Below, in pieces: positions 17,382-25,199 of a stretch of DNA of 64,000 nt (position 1 is the stretch's first letter; every line of letters begins with the position of its first letter). Origin of the DNA: CAVONV01 sp963697355 (lineage in GTDB: Bacteria; Acidobacteriota; Vicinamibacteria; Marinacidobacterales; DATDRI01). Where the stretch lies: the NCBI GenBank assembly GCA_963697355.1, contig CAVONV010000013.1:186001-250000 (forward strand), in the 5' to 3' direction. The notes under the pieces are model-generated. The model worked only from the letters and a program-made list of their open reading frames with translations. It did not search any database and was not told the DNA's origin. A program made the position numbers and the translations under genes.

Positions 17382-19557
17382 ATTGCTTGTCGGTTGCGCT
17401 GCCGGACTGGCTCTGGCGGGATTTTCGCCGCAGCAAGAGGTCTCACTCGAAGAGCAGGAGTTGCTACTCCAGCTCTCTCAGCAGTTCTTAGAGGCGCAGC
17501 AAATCTTTGTAGACCCGAACCGCCAGAACCAATCCATCGAGTTCTTCTCCAGCATCAAAGACAGCATCGAGGATTTCCGCCGTTCTCACGGTGGCATCTC
17601 ATCAGGATTGGGTGAGCTCGAGCAGAAGGTCCTGGAGCATCGGGCCAGGGCGTATTTCAACGCCGGTCAGATGCAGGGAGCTTCAGACGATTTTCGACAG
17701 CTCATCTTCACGAATCCTCGCTATATGTTGGATGCGGAAGCGCTGTCACCTAGAATCGTCGATTTCTTCGAGGACTTGAAACAGTCCTTGGTGGGGAAGA
17801 TTGCCGTCACCTCCGAGCCGGCGGGCGCTCGTGTCATGGTCGGGTCGGATTTTGTCGGTATCACGAATTTTTTCCCTGTCGATGTTCATACCGGAGCTCA
17901 TAGGGTGGAGATTGGTCTGGAAGGCTATGAGCCTGTCATCTATGAAGAAGTCAATATACTTCCTGGGGAGGTCGTGACTCTGGAAGTGACTCTTTTCCGA
18001 AACAGTGCCAAATTGCCGATTATTACTCAACCTTCTGACGTGGAAGTGTGGGTAGATGGAGAGTTCCATGAGAAAACCGGTGGCACACTGCCTCCGGATT
18101 TGAGGAGCTTCATTCAAACTCAATTCGATGCCGACCAGCTTTCGGCTCCACTGTATCTCAGTGCGTTGCCCTTGGGGCAACACATCATCGAGCTCAAAAA
18201 GGACTGCTACGAGCCCATCCGATATACGTTCAACGCCGAGGAGGCCAAGGATTATACGGCGCTCATCTACAAACTCGAAGATTCAGTGGCTCAGCTTCAA
18301 GTCGTTAGCAACCCTCCAGGGGCGCGGGTTTTCTTGGATGGAGAGTACAAGGGGAACACCCCTCTCGATCTGAACCAGGTGTGTTCCGGTTCACATCATT
18401 TGGAGGTCAAGCATTCTACGACCGGCAAATACGTCGAGGATCTTATTCTAGAGAAAAACGAAGTCTTGTCGCTCGAGTGCCCCATTCGACCCACGATGGC
18501 TTTCCTGGGTGTGGTGGCATCGGAAGAAGTGCCGGCACGGGATATCGAAGAAATCCGAGAGAAGCTGACAGAGGAGCTTCAAAAGCTCGAAGTCATGAAC
18601 CTGGTCTTTCCCAGTCCCGATTTGCTTCGAAACTTGATCGGTGGTGCAGGTATCTCTGCTTTTGTTTCCGAAGACTTCGTCGATAGGGCAGGTCTTACAC
18701 GCGAAGACGTCCGCGACGTTTCCGAGAAAGTCGGTGAAGCATTGGAAGCCGAGGCTCTTTTGGTGGGATATATCCCGGAACAGCGCCTCATCAAAGATGT
18801 GATACTCAATTTCCTCGCAGTGGGCTCGATCGCTCCGGATACCTACTCCCTCAACTATCTGGATAGGGAAGCGACGGCCTCTTTTACGAATAGGCTATCC
18901 GAGCCAACACCCATTTTCGGCAGTTGGATCGGCCTCAAAAGCATTGACACTCGGCTGACGGAAGGTCCCATCGTTTTGAGGATCGTCCCTGGTGGGCCGG
19001 CTGCATCGGGTGGTGTCGAGTTGGGCGATGTCATTGTCGAAGCGGATGGATCTCCGGTGGGGCAATCTCTAGAGCTCCTTACTCGGGTTCGAGCGAAACA
19101 ACCCGGCGAAAGCGTGGTGTTGGGGCTCGCGAATGAGGGAGCGTCCCGGGAGGTTCGTCTCGAGGTGGGGCAGACTCCGGTCGAGATCCTGCAAAAACAA
19201 GGTGAGACGCTCTTCAACAAGGCCATAGTGGACCTCAAGCATCGAATGGTCGTCGACCCCTCGAATGAGCCTTTGGCTCGACTCAACCTGGCTCTCTGCC
19301 ATATGGCTCTTGGGGACTATGAAACAGCTCTCAAGGAGCATCTGCCCAACGTCAATTTCGGCGATAGGACCCGAGGCATTTCGCAAGGAACCGCCTACTA
19401 CTACCAGGGAATCGCATACATGAAGTTGGAGGAAATGAGCGAGGCCGCTCGGATGTTCAACCAAGCGATGAAGTACGAAGAGGCTACACTCGAGTCCGAT
19501 GATGGTCCGCTAGTCGCTCCCCTTGCCAGAAGGAGACTGAGAGAAATAGGTCAGTAG
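17350..19557 (+). CDS. Exported PEGA / PDZ / TPR protein
   Basis: 735 residues from ATG 17350, which lies 32 bases inside the end of the NHL gene. The start MVRRHSSAFIKLLVGCAAG gives a good signal peptide. N-terminal helical region (to about 150), two or three PEGA domains (e.g. IAVTSEPAGARVMVGSDFVG and LQVVSNPPGARVFLDGEYKG), a middle domain with a DUF-like alpha/beta pattern, a PDZ domain (about 555-625: LRIVPGGPAASGGVELGDVI), and C-terminal TPRs (640-735). No protease domain accompanies the PDZ. Likely periplasmic or outer-membrane-associated adaptor that works with the upstream PEGA kinase; inference from shared domains and spacing. Confidence 0.78.
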   Translation: MVRRHSSAFIKLLVGCAAGLALAGFSPQQEVSLEEQELLLQLSQQFLEAQQIFVDPNRQNQSIEFFSSIKDSIEDFRRSHGGISSGLGELEQKVLEHRARAYFNAGQMQGASDDFRQLIFTNPRYMLDAEALSPRIVDFFEDLKQSLVGKIAVTSEPAGARVMVGSDFVGITNFFPVDVHTGAHRVEIGLEGYEPVIYEEVNILPGEVVTLEVTLFRNSAKLPIITQPSDVEVWVDGEFHEKTGGTLPPDLRSFIQTQFDADQLSAPLYLSALPLGQHIIELKKDCYEPIRYTFNAEEAKDYTALIYKLEDSVAQLQVVSNPPGARVFLDGEYKGNTPLDLNQVCSGSHHLEVKHSTTGKYVEDLILEKNEVLSLECPIRPTMAFLGVVASEEVPARDIEEIREKLTEELQKLEVMNLVFPSPDLLRNLIGGAGISAFVSEDFVDRAGLTREDVRDVSEKVGEALEAEALLVGYIPEQRLIKDVILNFLAVGSIAPDTYSLNYLDREATASFTNRLSEPTPIFGSWIGLKSIDTRLTEGPIVLRIVPGGPAASGGVELGDVIVEADGSPVGQSLELLTRVRAKQPGESVVLGLANEGASREVRLEVGQTPVEILQKQGETLFNKAIVDLKHRMVVDPSNEPLARLNLALCHMALGDYETALKEHLPNVNFGDRTRGISQGTAYYYQGIAYMKLEEMSEAARMFNQAMKYEEATLESDDGPLVAPLARRRLREIGQ

Positions 19558-19559
19558 CC

Positions 19560-19607
19560 AAACCCGCCGGCTGGTGGCCGTTAGCCAGTGACCGTTAGCC
19601 AGTCAGT
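19560..19607. repeat. 7-bp degenerate tandem array (GTTAGCC/AGTGACC)
   Basis: Immediately 3' of the PEGA/PDZ gene: GTTAGCC, AGTGACC, GTTAGCC, AGTCA in 7-base register. Related to the GTGACCA array at 32007-32031. An open frame of the next gene runs through it, but is unlikely to be translated there. Confidence 0.55.
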
Positions 19608-19635
19608 CTTCAGCCTGCTCAGGAGAGTTCACCCA

Positions 19636-20943
19636 TTGGCCAAACGTCTCATCATTCGACACGGAGAGCGCGTAACTCGCCACGAGATTACCGACCAGGC
19701 GATCGTGATAGGTCGCGACCCCAGCTGTGATTTGTTTTTCTCTGATCACAAGCTTTCCCGAAGGCACGCCCGTATGGAACCGGAAGCCGGAAAATTGAAG
19801 ATCGTCGATTTGGGGAGTCGCAACGGAAGCTGGGTCAATGAGAGAAGAATCGATGAAGGGTTCCTCGAGCCTTCGGACGCCATACGCTTGGGTGGTCTAC
19901 GGATCGCCTACGAGGATGATTTGGCGGCAAAGAGCGGCACTTATGATAGCCAAACCACCCAGGTGAACGCACCCAACGTTCAAGAGGCTCGGAGTGACCC
20001 CGAACCTCCCGATGACACGGTGCTCTTCATCGACTCCTCTCCTCCCGACAAGGAGAGCACAGTCGTTTTGTCAGGGTCCCCTCCTCTGGAAGAGGAGGAG
20101 GGTAGCTTCGTTTTCCCGGAAGTGAATGAGAAAGGCGCCACAACCACGAGAGTCATTCCCGTTTTGGACAAAACGAAGCCTTTGGGCGCTGGGCACGAAC
20201 GTTCTGAGGCCTTGGATGAATCACCGAAAGCCGCCGCGCCAAAGGGGATGGAGGCCCGAGAGGCCGAGAATGTGCTCGTCAATGAGCCGAGGCCTCGTGG
20301 CGCCTCGACAGCGCCTCTCATCGTTCTAGCCGGTGCCTCGATTCTCGTCTATCTGCTTCTTTTTGTCCCTCTTCTTTTAAAGACAAGGAGTGATCTCTAT
20401 CAGGAATCGCTTCGCCGCGGGCAATCGCTTTTTAGTTTGCTGCTGAGGAGTAACACCGATAGGTTGGAGACGGGACCGCCAGCGGAGCTATCGGTTGAAA
20501 TTGTGCTGCAGGAGCCCGGTGTTACAGGCGCCTTTGTTCTTGATCTCGATGGGCGGATTGTTGCTCCTCTCGACCGACTTGGAGAGTCTTACGAGAGCAT
20601 GGAAGGTATCCGCGATTTCGTCCGCGAAATCGACGGGATGAGTCAGCGCGTAGTAGACTCTGGAGACATCATTTTCGTTGCTCCCCTGATCCATGAAGGA
20701 CGCCGCGTCGGTGGTTGCGTCATGATCTATTCTGTGGCTCCGATGGCCAGGGGCATTGGAGTGCCGCTACTCGTCGTCATCGGTCTTCTCGTCATCGTTG
20801 CGGGGGCGATCGTGGCACACTTTCTCGGCACAAGAGGTTCGAATCCGACTCAATCTGGAAACGCCGAGACCACACTTACCGAATCCCCTATGCCTACCGT
20901 GAAAGGTGAGCCGGCAGATTCTTTCGAAAGGGAAGATGACTAG
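19636..20943 (+). CDS. Membrane FHA protein with periplasmic sensor-like domain
   Basis: 435 residues from TTG 19636, which has AGGAGAG about 9 bases upstream; a GTG at 19588 lies inside a repeat array and is rejected. FHA domain at about 10-85 with the phosphothreonine-binding set GRDPSC, SRRHAR and GSRNGSW. An acidic linker is followed by a transmembrane helix near 232-254, a domain of about 110 residues outside the membrane (QSLFSLLLRSNTDRLETG through VGGCVMIY), and a second helix near 375-400. The layout resembles a receptor reversed onto an FHA reader: cytoplasmic phospho-binding joined to periplasmic sensing. It follows the kinase series and is 8 bases overlapped by the next FHA gene. 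Confidence 0.85.
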   Translation: MAKRLIIRHGERVTRHEITDQAIVIGRDPSCDLFFSDHKLSRRHARMEPEAGKLKIVDLGSRNGSWVNERRIDEGFLEPSDAIRLGGLRIAYEDDLAAKSGTYDSQTTQVNAPNVQEARSDPEPPDDTVLFIDSSPPDKESTVVLSGSPPLEEEEGSFVFPEVNEKGATTTRVIPVLDKTKPLGAGHERSEALDESPKAAAPKGMEAREAENVLVNEPRPRGASTAPLIVLAGASILVYLLLFVPLLLKTRSDLYQESLRRGQSLFSLLLRSNTDRLETGPPAELSVEIVLQEPGVTGAFVLDLDGRIVAPLDRLGESYESMEGIRDFVREIDGMSQRVVDSGDIIFVAPLIHEGRRVGGCVMIYSVAPMARGIGVPLLVVIGLLVIVAGAIVAHFLGTRGSNPTQSGNAETTLTESPMPTVKGEPADSFEREDD

Positions 20944-21436
20944 CGACCGGTCCAATAAACAGAGTGCCGGCAGCTTCCTTCTTGTCGTGACGCTTCCAGA
21001 CGGTAAGAAAGAGCAGTATCGGCTCGCGGCCCGAGAGATTTCGATAGGACGCGATCCCTCAAACCATATCCAGCTGTCACACCACTTCGTCAGCCAGTTT
21101 CACGCCAAGTTCGTTCGGACCGGGAGCTCATGTTCCCTGGTGGATTTGGGTAGTGCCAACAAGACTCGTGTGAACGGCCGTGAGATCGTGCAGAAAGATC
21201 TGAAGAGCGGGGACGAGATTGAGTTTGCCGGCGTCAAGTGTCGCCTCGTCCTCGAAGAGGGATCAATGGTTGGTCCTGCAGCTTCGATAGGGGAGAGCGG
21301 TGCTGGCGAAAAGGCTCCAAAAGGTCAAGAATCCGACGCCACTCCTTTGGAGACACCCATTTCGAAAGCTTACTTGTCGATTGGTGTCGTCTTGCTGTTT
21401 TCCGTTGTGGTGGCTCTAGCTACTCAGGTGTGTTGA
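20936..21436 (+). CDS. FHA-domain protein with C-terminal membrane anchor
   Basis: 166 residues. FHA domain about 12-100 with IGRDPSNHIQLS, SQFHAKFV and GSANKTRVNG, so the Arg, Ser/His and Asn positions of phosphothreonine binding are mostly kept (SQFH replaces SRxH). A single hydrophobic C-terminal helix (YLSIGVVLLFSVVVALA) makes it a tail-anchored cytoplasmic reader. ATG 20936 overlaps the stop of the previous FHA gene, which argues for translational coupling. ldcA starts 5 bases after its stop. Confidence 0.85.
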   Translation: MTSDRSNKQSAGSFLLVVTLPDGKKEQYRLAAREISIGRDPSNHIQLSHHFVSQFHAKFVRTGSSCSLVDLGSANKTRVNGREIVQKDLKSGDEIEFAGVKCRLVLEEGSMVGPAASIGESGAGEKAPKGQESDATPLETPISKAYLSIGVVLLFSVVVALATQVC

Positions 21437-21441
21437 AGACA

Positions 21442-22356
21442 ATGTTGAAGCCGCATGCTCTTGAACCGGGAGCAACGATAGGAGTATGCGCTCCGGCGAG
21501 TCCGGTTCGAAAGGAATTCCTGGAACGCGGGTTGGAGGAGCTTCACCGTCGTGGTTTCCAGACTCGGCTCAGCCGTGGCCTCTACTCCCGGACAGGCTAT
21601 ACGGCTGGAGATGCCCAAACCCGCGTATCCGACCTCGTCGAGCTATGGGAGGATTCCGGTGTCGACGGGATCATTTGTGCCCGAGGTGGCTACGGCAGTC
21701 TCGATCTGCTCGCACGATTGGACGTTGAGATATTTCGAGAAAAACCCAAAGTGCTCGTCGGGTCGAGCGACGTGACCGCTCTTCTTTGCTTTCTGATCGC
21801 CAAGGCGGGGATGGTTTGTTTTCATGGACCTATGGTGGCGCAACAAATCGCACGCGGTAATGAGGCATACCACTCGGCGAGTCTAGTAGGGATGCTTCGA
21901 AGCTCAGAGTCGTGGGAGGGCTTGTCTTCTGTCGGGCTTCGAGTGCTCCACAAGGGAAGCGCGGAAGGGATACTCGTCGGAGGATGCCTTTCTTTGATTG
22001 CCGCCCTCGTAGGAACTCCTTTTCTTCCTAGCTTCGACGGGGCGATTTTGTTTCTCGAAGACACGAACGTTCGACCGTACCAGATCGATCGGATGCTGAG
22101 GCAGTTGAGACTCGCCGGTTGTCTCGATGGAGTACGAGGGTTGGTGTTCGGAGAAATGCCGAACTGCCAACAACATCCCGATCAGGGTTACCGGACGGAT
22201 GAGCTACTTGGCGATCTGACCGCCGAATGGGGTGTGCCCGTGATGTTTGGTTTCCCTTCCGGCCACACGGTCACTCCCGCTTGGACAATTCCGTTCGGGG
22301 TCAAGGCCAAAATAGAGGCGAGCGGCCTCAGGCTTCTCGAAGGAGCGGTGACTTGA
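21442..22356 (+). CDS. ldcA: Muramoyltetrapeptide LD-carboxypeptidase
   Basis: 304 residues, usual for the S66 peptidase family. Seen: start ALEPGATIGVCAPASPV, the ARGGYGS loop, nucleophile motif VGSSDVTALL, and the C-terminal GHTVTPAW carrying the catalytic His. The enzyme removes the terminal D-Ala from L-Ala-D-Glu-DAP-D-Ala tetrapeptides in the cytoplasm, giving the tripeptide used by Mpl, whose gene follows with a 4-base overlap. Start ATG at 21442; upstream open frame overlaps the FHA gene. Confidence 0.92.
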   Translation: MLKPHALEPGATIGVCAPASPVRKEFLERGLEELHRRGFQTRLSRGLYSRTGYTAGDAQTRVSDLVELWEDSGVDGIICARGGYGSLDLLARLDVEIFREKPKVLVGSSDVTALLCFLIAKAGMVCFHGPMVAQQIARGNEAYHSASLVGMLRSSESWEGLSSVGLRVLHKGSAEGILVGGCLSLIAALVGTPFLPSFDGAILFLEDTNVRPYQIDRMLRQLRLAGCLDGVRGLVFGEMPNCQQHPDQGYRTDELLGDLTAEWGVPVMFGFPSGHTVTPAWTIPFGVKAKIEASGLRLLEGAVT

Positions 22357-23765
22357 TACCAAGTCTCGGTAGGGGTCGTGTTCACATGTTGGGTATTTGC
22401 GGGACGGGAATGGCCTCTTTGGCCGGAATGTTGAAGGAGAAGGGTTGTCTCGTTTCGGGTTCCGATCAAAACGTCTATCCCCCCATGTCGGATATGCTGG
22501 CCGGCTTGAACGTAGAAGTCCGGTCACCCTATTCGGCGGGGAACCTACCCGAAGATGTCGACCTCGTCGTCGTGGGCAACGCCATCTCGCGAGGCAATCC
22601 TGAACTGGAGGAGTTGCTGGATCGCAAACTGCCCTACGCTTCTATGGCGGAAGTGGTCAAAGAGGTTTTCATTCGTGGGCGACGGTCGATTGTCGTGGCG
22701 GGAACGCACGGAAAAACCACGACAACTTCTCTAACGGCGTGGGTGCTCGCGAGCGCCGGCAGGGAACCGAGCTTCTTGATTGGAGGCAAACCCAGGAACT
22801 TCGAAACGAGCTACCGGAGTGGTCATCGAGAACTTTTCGTCATAGAGGGAGATGAATACGATACGGCCTATTTCGACAAAGGTCCAAAGTTCCTGCACTA
22901 CCTTCCTGAAGTTGTCGGTTTGGGGAATGTCGAGTACGACCACGCCGATATCTACCCCAACTTGGCTGCTGTGACCATTGCTTTCGAGCGGTTGATAAAC
23001 CTGATTCCCAGAACGGGTCTCCTGGTGGTGGGTGCAGAAAGTGCCACAGCAATGGAATGTGCGCGCAAAGCACACTGTCCGGTGGAGACCTTTTCGGTCA
23101 CGAGCGATGCAGATTGGCAGGCCCGTCACCTCGAGACATCGAGCTTGAATGTGCATTTCGAGGTGAAGAGGAAGAAGACTCATTTTGGTGTGTTCCAAGG
23201 ACCCTTTTGGGGTGATGCAGCCATCCGCAACGCTTTGGAAGTCATTGCAGTCTCTCATTGGCTGGGTTTGGAGACAGAGGAGATTGGCGAAGGACTTCGC
23301 ACCTTTGATGGCGTCGAACGCCGTATGGAAGTACGTGGGGAGCGGAGGGGGACGGTTGTCGTCGATGATTTCGCGCACCATCATACGGCAATACTGGAAA
23401 CGATCCGGGCCGCGAGGCTGCGTTGGCCTGGGCGGAGACTCTGGGCCGTTTTCGAGCCGCGTTCGTTCACCTCGCGAAGCAACATTTTTCAAAACGAGCT
23501 TTCGGAATCTCTTGGAACAGCCGACCGAGTCATTCTGGCGCGAGTGTTCTCGAGCTCCCGGCTTCCCAAAGAGCGGGAGCTTCAAGAAGAGCAACTCATC
23601 GAAACGGTAAGAAACAGGGGAGTTGAATCTTGGTACATCCCCGAGGTGGATGAGATGGTTGATTTTCTTGCCTCAGGTTTGGTCGAGGGCGACGTTGTTC
23701 TTGCTATGTCAAACGGGGGATTTGGGGGCTTTCATCAGAAGTTGTTGGACAAGCTGGAGGAATGA
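22353..23765 (+). CDS. mpl: UDP-MurNAc:tripeptide ligase Mpl
   Basis: 470 residues from TTG 22353, which overlaps the ldcA stop and has AGGAG 7 bases before it. Mur-ligase features: HMLGICGTGMASLAG, ATP loop GTHGKTTTTSL, EGDEYDTAYFDKGPKF and the C-terminal DDFAHHHTAI. Mpl attaches recycled L-Ala-gamma-D-Glu-mesoDAP to UDP-MurNAc, so ldcA-mpl form a short murein recycling pair. The EGDEYD motif distinguishes Mpl from MurC. A likely terminator follows. Confidence 0.92.
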   Translation: MIPSLGRGRVHMLGICGTGMASLAGMLKEKGCLVSGSDQNVYPPMSDMLAGLNVEVRSPYSAGNLPEDVDLVVVGNAISRGNPELEELLDRKLPYASMAEVVKEVFIRGRRSIVVAGTHGKTTTTSLTAWVLASAGREPSFLIGGKPRNFETSYRSGHRELFVIEGDEYDTAYFDKGPKFLHYLPEVVGLGNVEYDHADIYPNLAAVTIAFERLINLIPRTGLLVVGAESATAMECARKAHCPVETFSVTSDADWQARHLETSSLNVHFEVKRKKTHFGVFQGPFWGDAAIRNALEVIAVSHWLGLETEEIGEGLRTFDGVERRMEVRGERRGTVVVDDFAHHHTAILETIRAARLRWPGRRLWAVFEPRSFTSRSNIFQNELSESLGTADRVILARVFSSSRLPKERELQEEQLIETVRNRGVESWYIPEVDEMVDFLASGLVEGDVVLAMSNGGFGGFHQKLLDKLEE

Positions 23766-23791
23766 GTAGGCAGTGGCGCTAGGCGGCTGGA

Positions 23792-23818
23792 GTCGGCTGC
23801 AATTGACCGACCTTTTTT
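23792..23818 (+). terminator. Possible intrinsic terminator after mpl
   Basis: GTCGG (23792-23796), a 10-base loop and CCGAC (23807-23811), then C and six T. The stem is short, but the T tract and the position between mpl and the convergent kinase gene support it. Confidence 0.45.
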
Positions 23819-23819
23819 C

Positions 23820-25058
23820 TCAAGCTCTTGCTTCTTGAATTCTGGAATTCTTGATTTCCTGATTTCCTTCTTTGAGTGGCAACAGAAATCGCACGTTCGT
23901 TCCCTTGCCGGTTTCGCTTGTGATCTCTATGTCACCACCGTGCTCTTCTATGATTTTTCGCGCAATAGCCATGCCGAGGCCGAATCCCTGAGGTTTGCCG
24001 TAGGAGAAGAACGGCTCGAAGATGCGATGACAGATCTCCTCCGGTATGCCACACCCGGTGTCATTGAACTCCAGAATGACTCGATCGTTCATTGACTCGG
24101 TACGGATGACGAATTTGCCGTTGCCGTTCATGGCTTGGCTGGCATTCGATACGACATTGAGTACAGCGCGTTTCATCCGACCGGGATCCAGGGGGAGAGG
24201 CCCGCTGTAGCCGAGATGGAGCACCAAGTCAACCGGGCTGCCGTCAAAGTGAGTTCGGATGGCTGGCATCAGGTCCTCAATGAAATCGCCAATGCGGATT
24301 GGATGGAGCTCCAAGCTCGAGTGGCCACCGCGGGTGAACTCGAGAAGCTCATCGATCATGGAGTTCAAGCGGTCACATTCCTCGATGGCCAGTAGTGAGA
24401 ACTGATCCCTCTCCAAGGTCTGCAAATCGGTTTGGCCCAACATACCCACATAACCCCGAACCGCGGTTAGAGGACTTCTGAAGTCATGCACCAAGGACCC
24501 GATCATTTGCCCAAAAGCGGAGAGACGTTCAGTGTGGATACGTTCTTGGGTGAGATGGATGTTGGCGAGGGCAGTGGCCGCCTGCAGACACAGAATAGAC
24601 AGCAGATCCCGATCCTCCTTGTTCAAGAGGGACTTGACGATCATGATGCCGAGGAATTCTTCATTTTGAGAGATCGGGACCAGATTTCGGTGGGTGCCAT
24701 CCGGTAACTTGCGAAGCAGGCTCTCTAGATTGTCGGCGAAGGAGGAGACGTCCCTGTCTCCGTTTCTAGAGATCCGGATGATTTCTTTAGCGAGTTTATT
24801 TCGGCTCTCGTCGGACAGGCTGTCCGCTGAAACGGATGAGCGCCACTTGGGTTTCGAGTTGATGGTGGAAGAGCCGGTGTAGTAGACATCGATGGGAACG
24901 GAACCGACGAGCTGGCCGGCGGTGTTTGCGATTTGACTGAGAATCGACTCGATGTCGAAGCTCCCGGCCAAAGCGACACCAACACGGTGAAGAGCCTCTA
25001 GGTGCGAGGACCTGCGCTCCAAAGATTCCGTAGTGGTGGTGTTTGCGGAGTTGCGCAT
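23820..25058 (-). CDS. Soluble GAF-domain sensor histidine kinase
   Basis: 412 residues: GAF domain (about 20-165), HisKA with phospho-acceptor in GSLVHDFRSPLTAVRG, and HATPase with the N box NVVSNASQAMNG, DTGCGIPEE and GLGMAIAR. No transmembrane segment, so it senses a cytoplasmic signal or ligand. No response regulator is adjacent. The last ~13 residues (EIKNSRIQEARA) are encoded by an 8-bp repeat array, so the natural C-terminus seems to have been extended into that array. Transcribed towards mpl and away from the 25200 gene. Confidence 0.9.
   Translation of the reverse strand: MRNSANTTTTESLERRSSHLEALHRVGVALAGSFDIESILSQIANTAGQLVGSVPIDVYYTGSSTINSKPKWRSSVSADSLSDESRNKLAKEIIRISRNGDRDVSSFADNLESLLRKLPDGTHRNLVPISQNEEFLGIMIVKSLLNKEDRDLLSILCLQAATALANIHLTQERIHTERLSAFGQMIGSLVHDFRSPLTAVRGYVGMLGQTDLQTLERDQFSLLAIEECDRLNSMIDELLEFTRGGHSSLELHPIRIGDFIEDLMPAIRTHFDGSPVDLVLHLGYSGPLPLDPGRMKRAVLNVVSNASQAMNGNGKFVIRTESMNDRVILEFNDTGCGIPEEICHRIFEPFFSYGKPQGFGLGMAIARKIIEEHGGDIEITSETGKGTNVRFLLPLKEGNQEIKNSRIQEARA
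23825..23866. repeat. 8-bp degenerate tandem array inside the 3' end of the histidine kinase
   Basis: On the + strand the units CTTCTTGA, ATTCTGGA, ATTCTTGA, TTTCCTGA follow each other in 8-base register. They encode the final residues of the kinase on the opposite strand. Confidence 0.65.
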
Positions 25059-25148
25059 CAGAACCGTTTTGAGAAAATCCTGTTCAGTGCCTAAGGGATT
25101 CTATGTATTTTACACGATTTGTGTGACCCCGCACAAGGAAACGGCTAC

Positions 25149-25178
25149 TTGGGCACACCGCCAGGGGCATGATAAAAT
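25149..25178 (+). promoter_or_regulatory. Possible promoter of the 25200 gene
   Basis: TTGGGC (25149-25154), an 18-base spacer and TAAAAT (25173-25178). The -10 matches 5 of 6, the -35 matches 4 of 6. The start codon lies about 15 bases beyond the expected transcription start, with no clear Shine-Dalgarno. Confidence 0.35.
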
Positions 25179-25199
25179 CAAAGAACCCCCGTCTTTGTT

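Noticed and set aside
19588..19635. GTG 19588 as start of the first FHA gene
   Set aside because: It lies in a 7-bp repeat array; TTG 19636 has a good ribosome site and begins right before the FHA domain.
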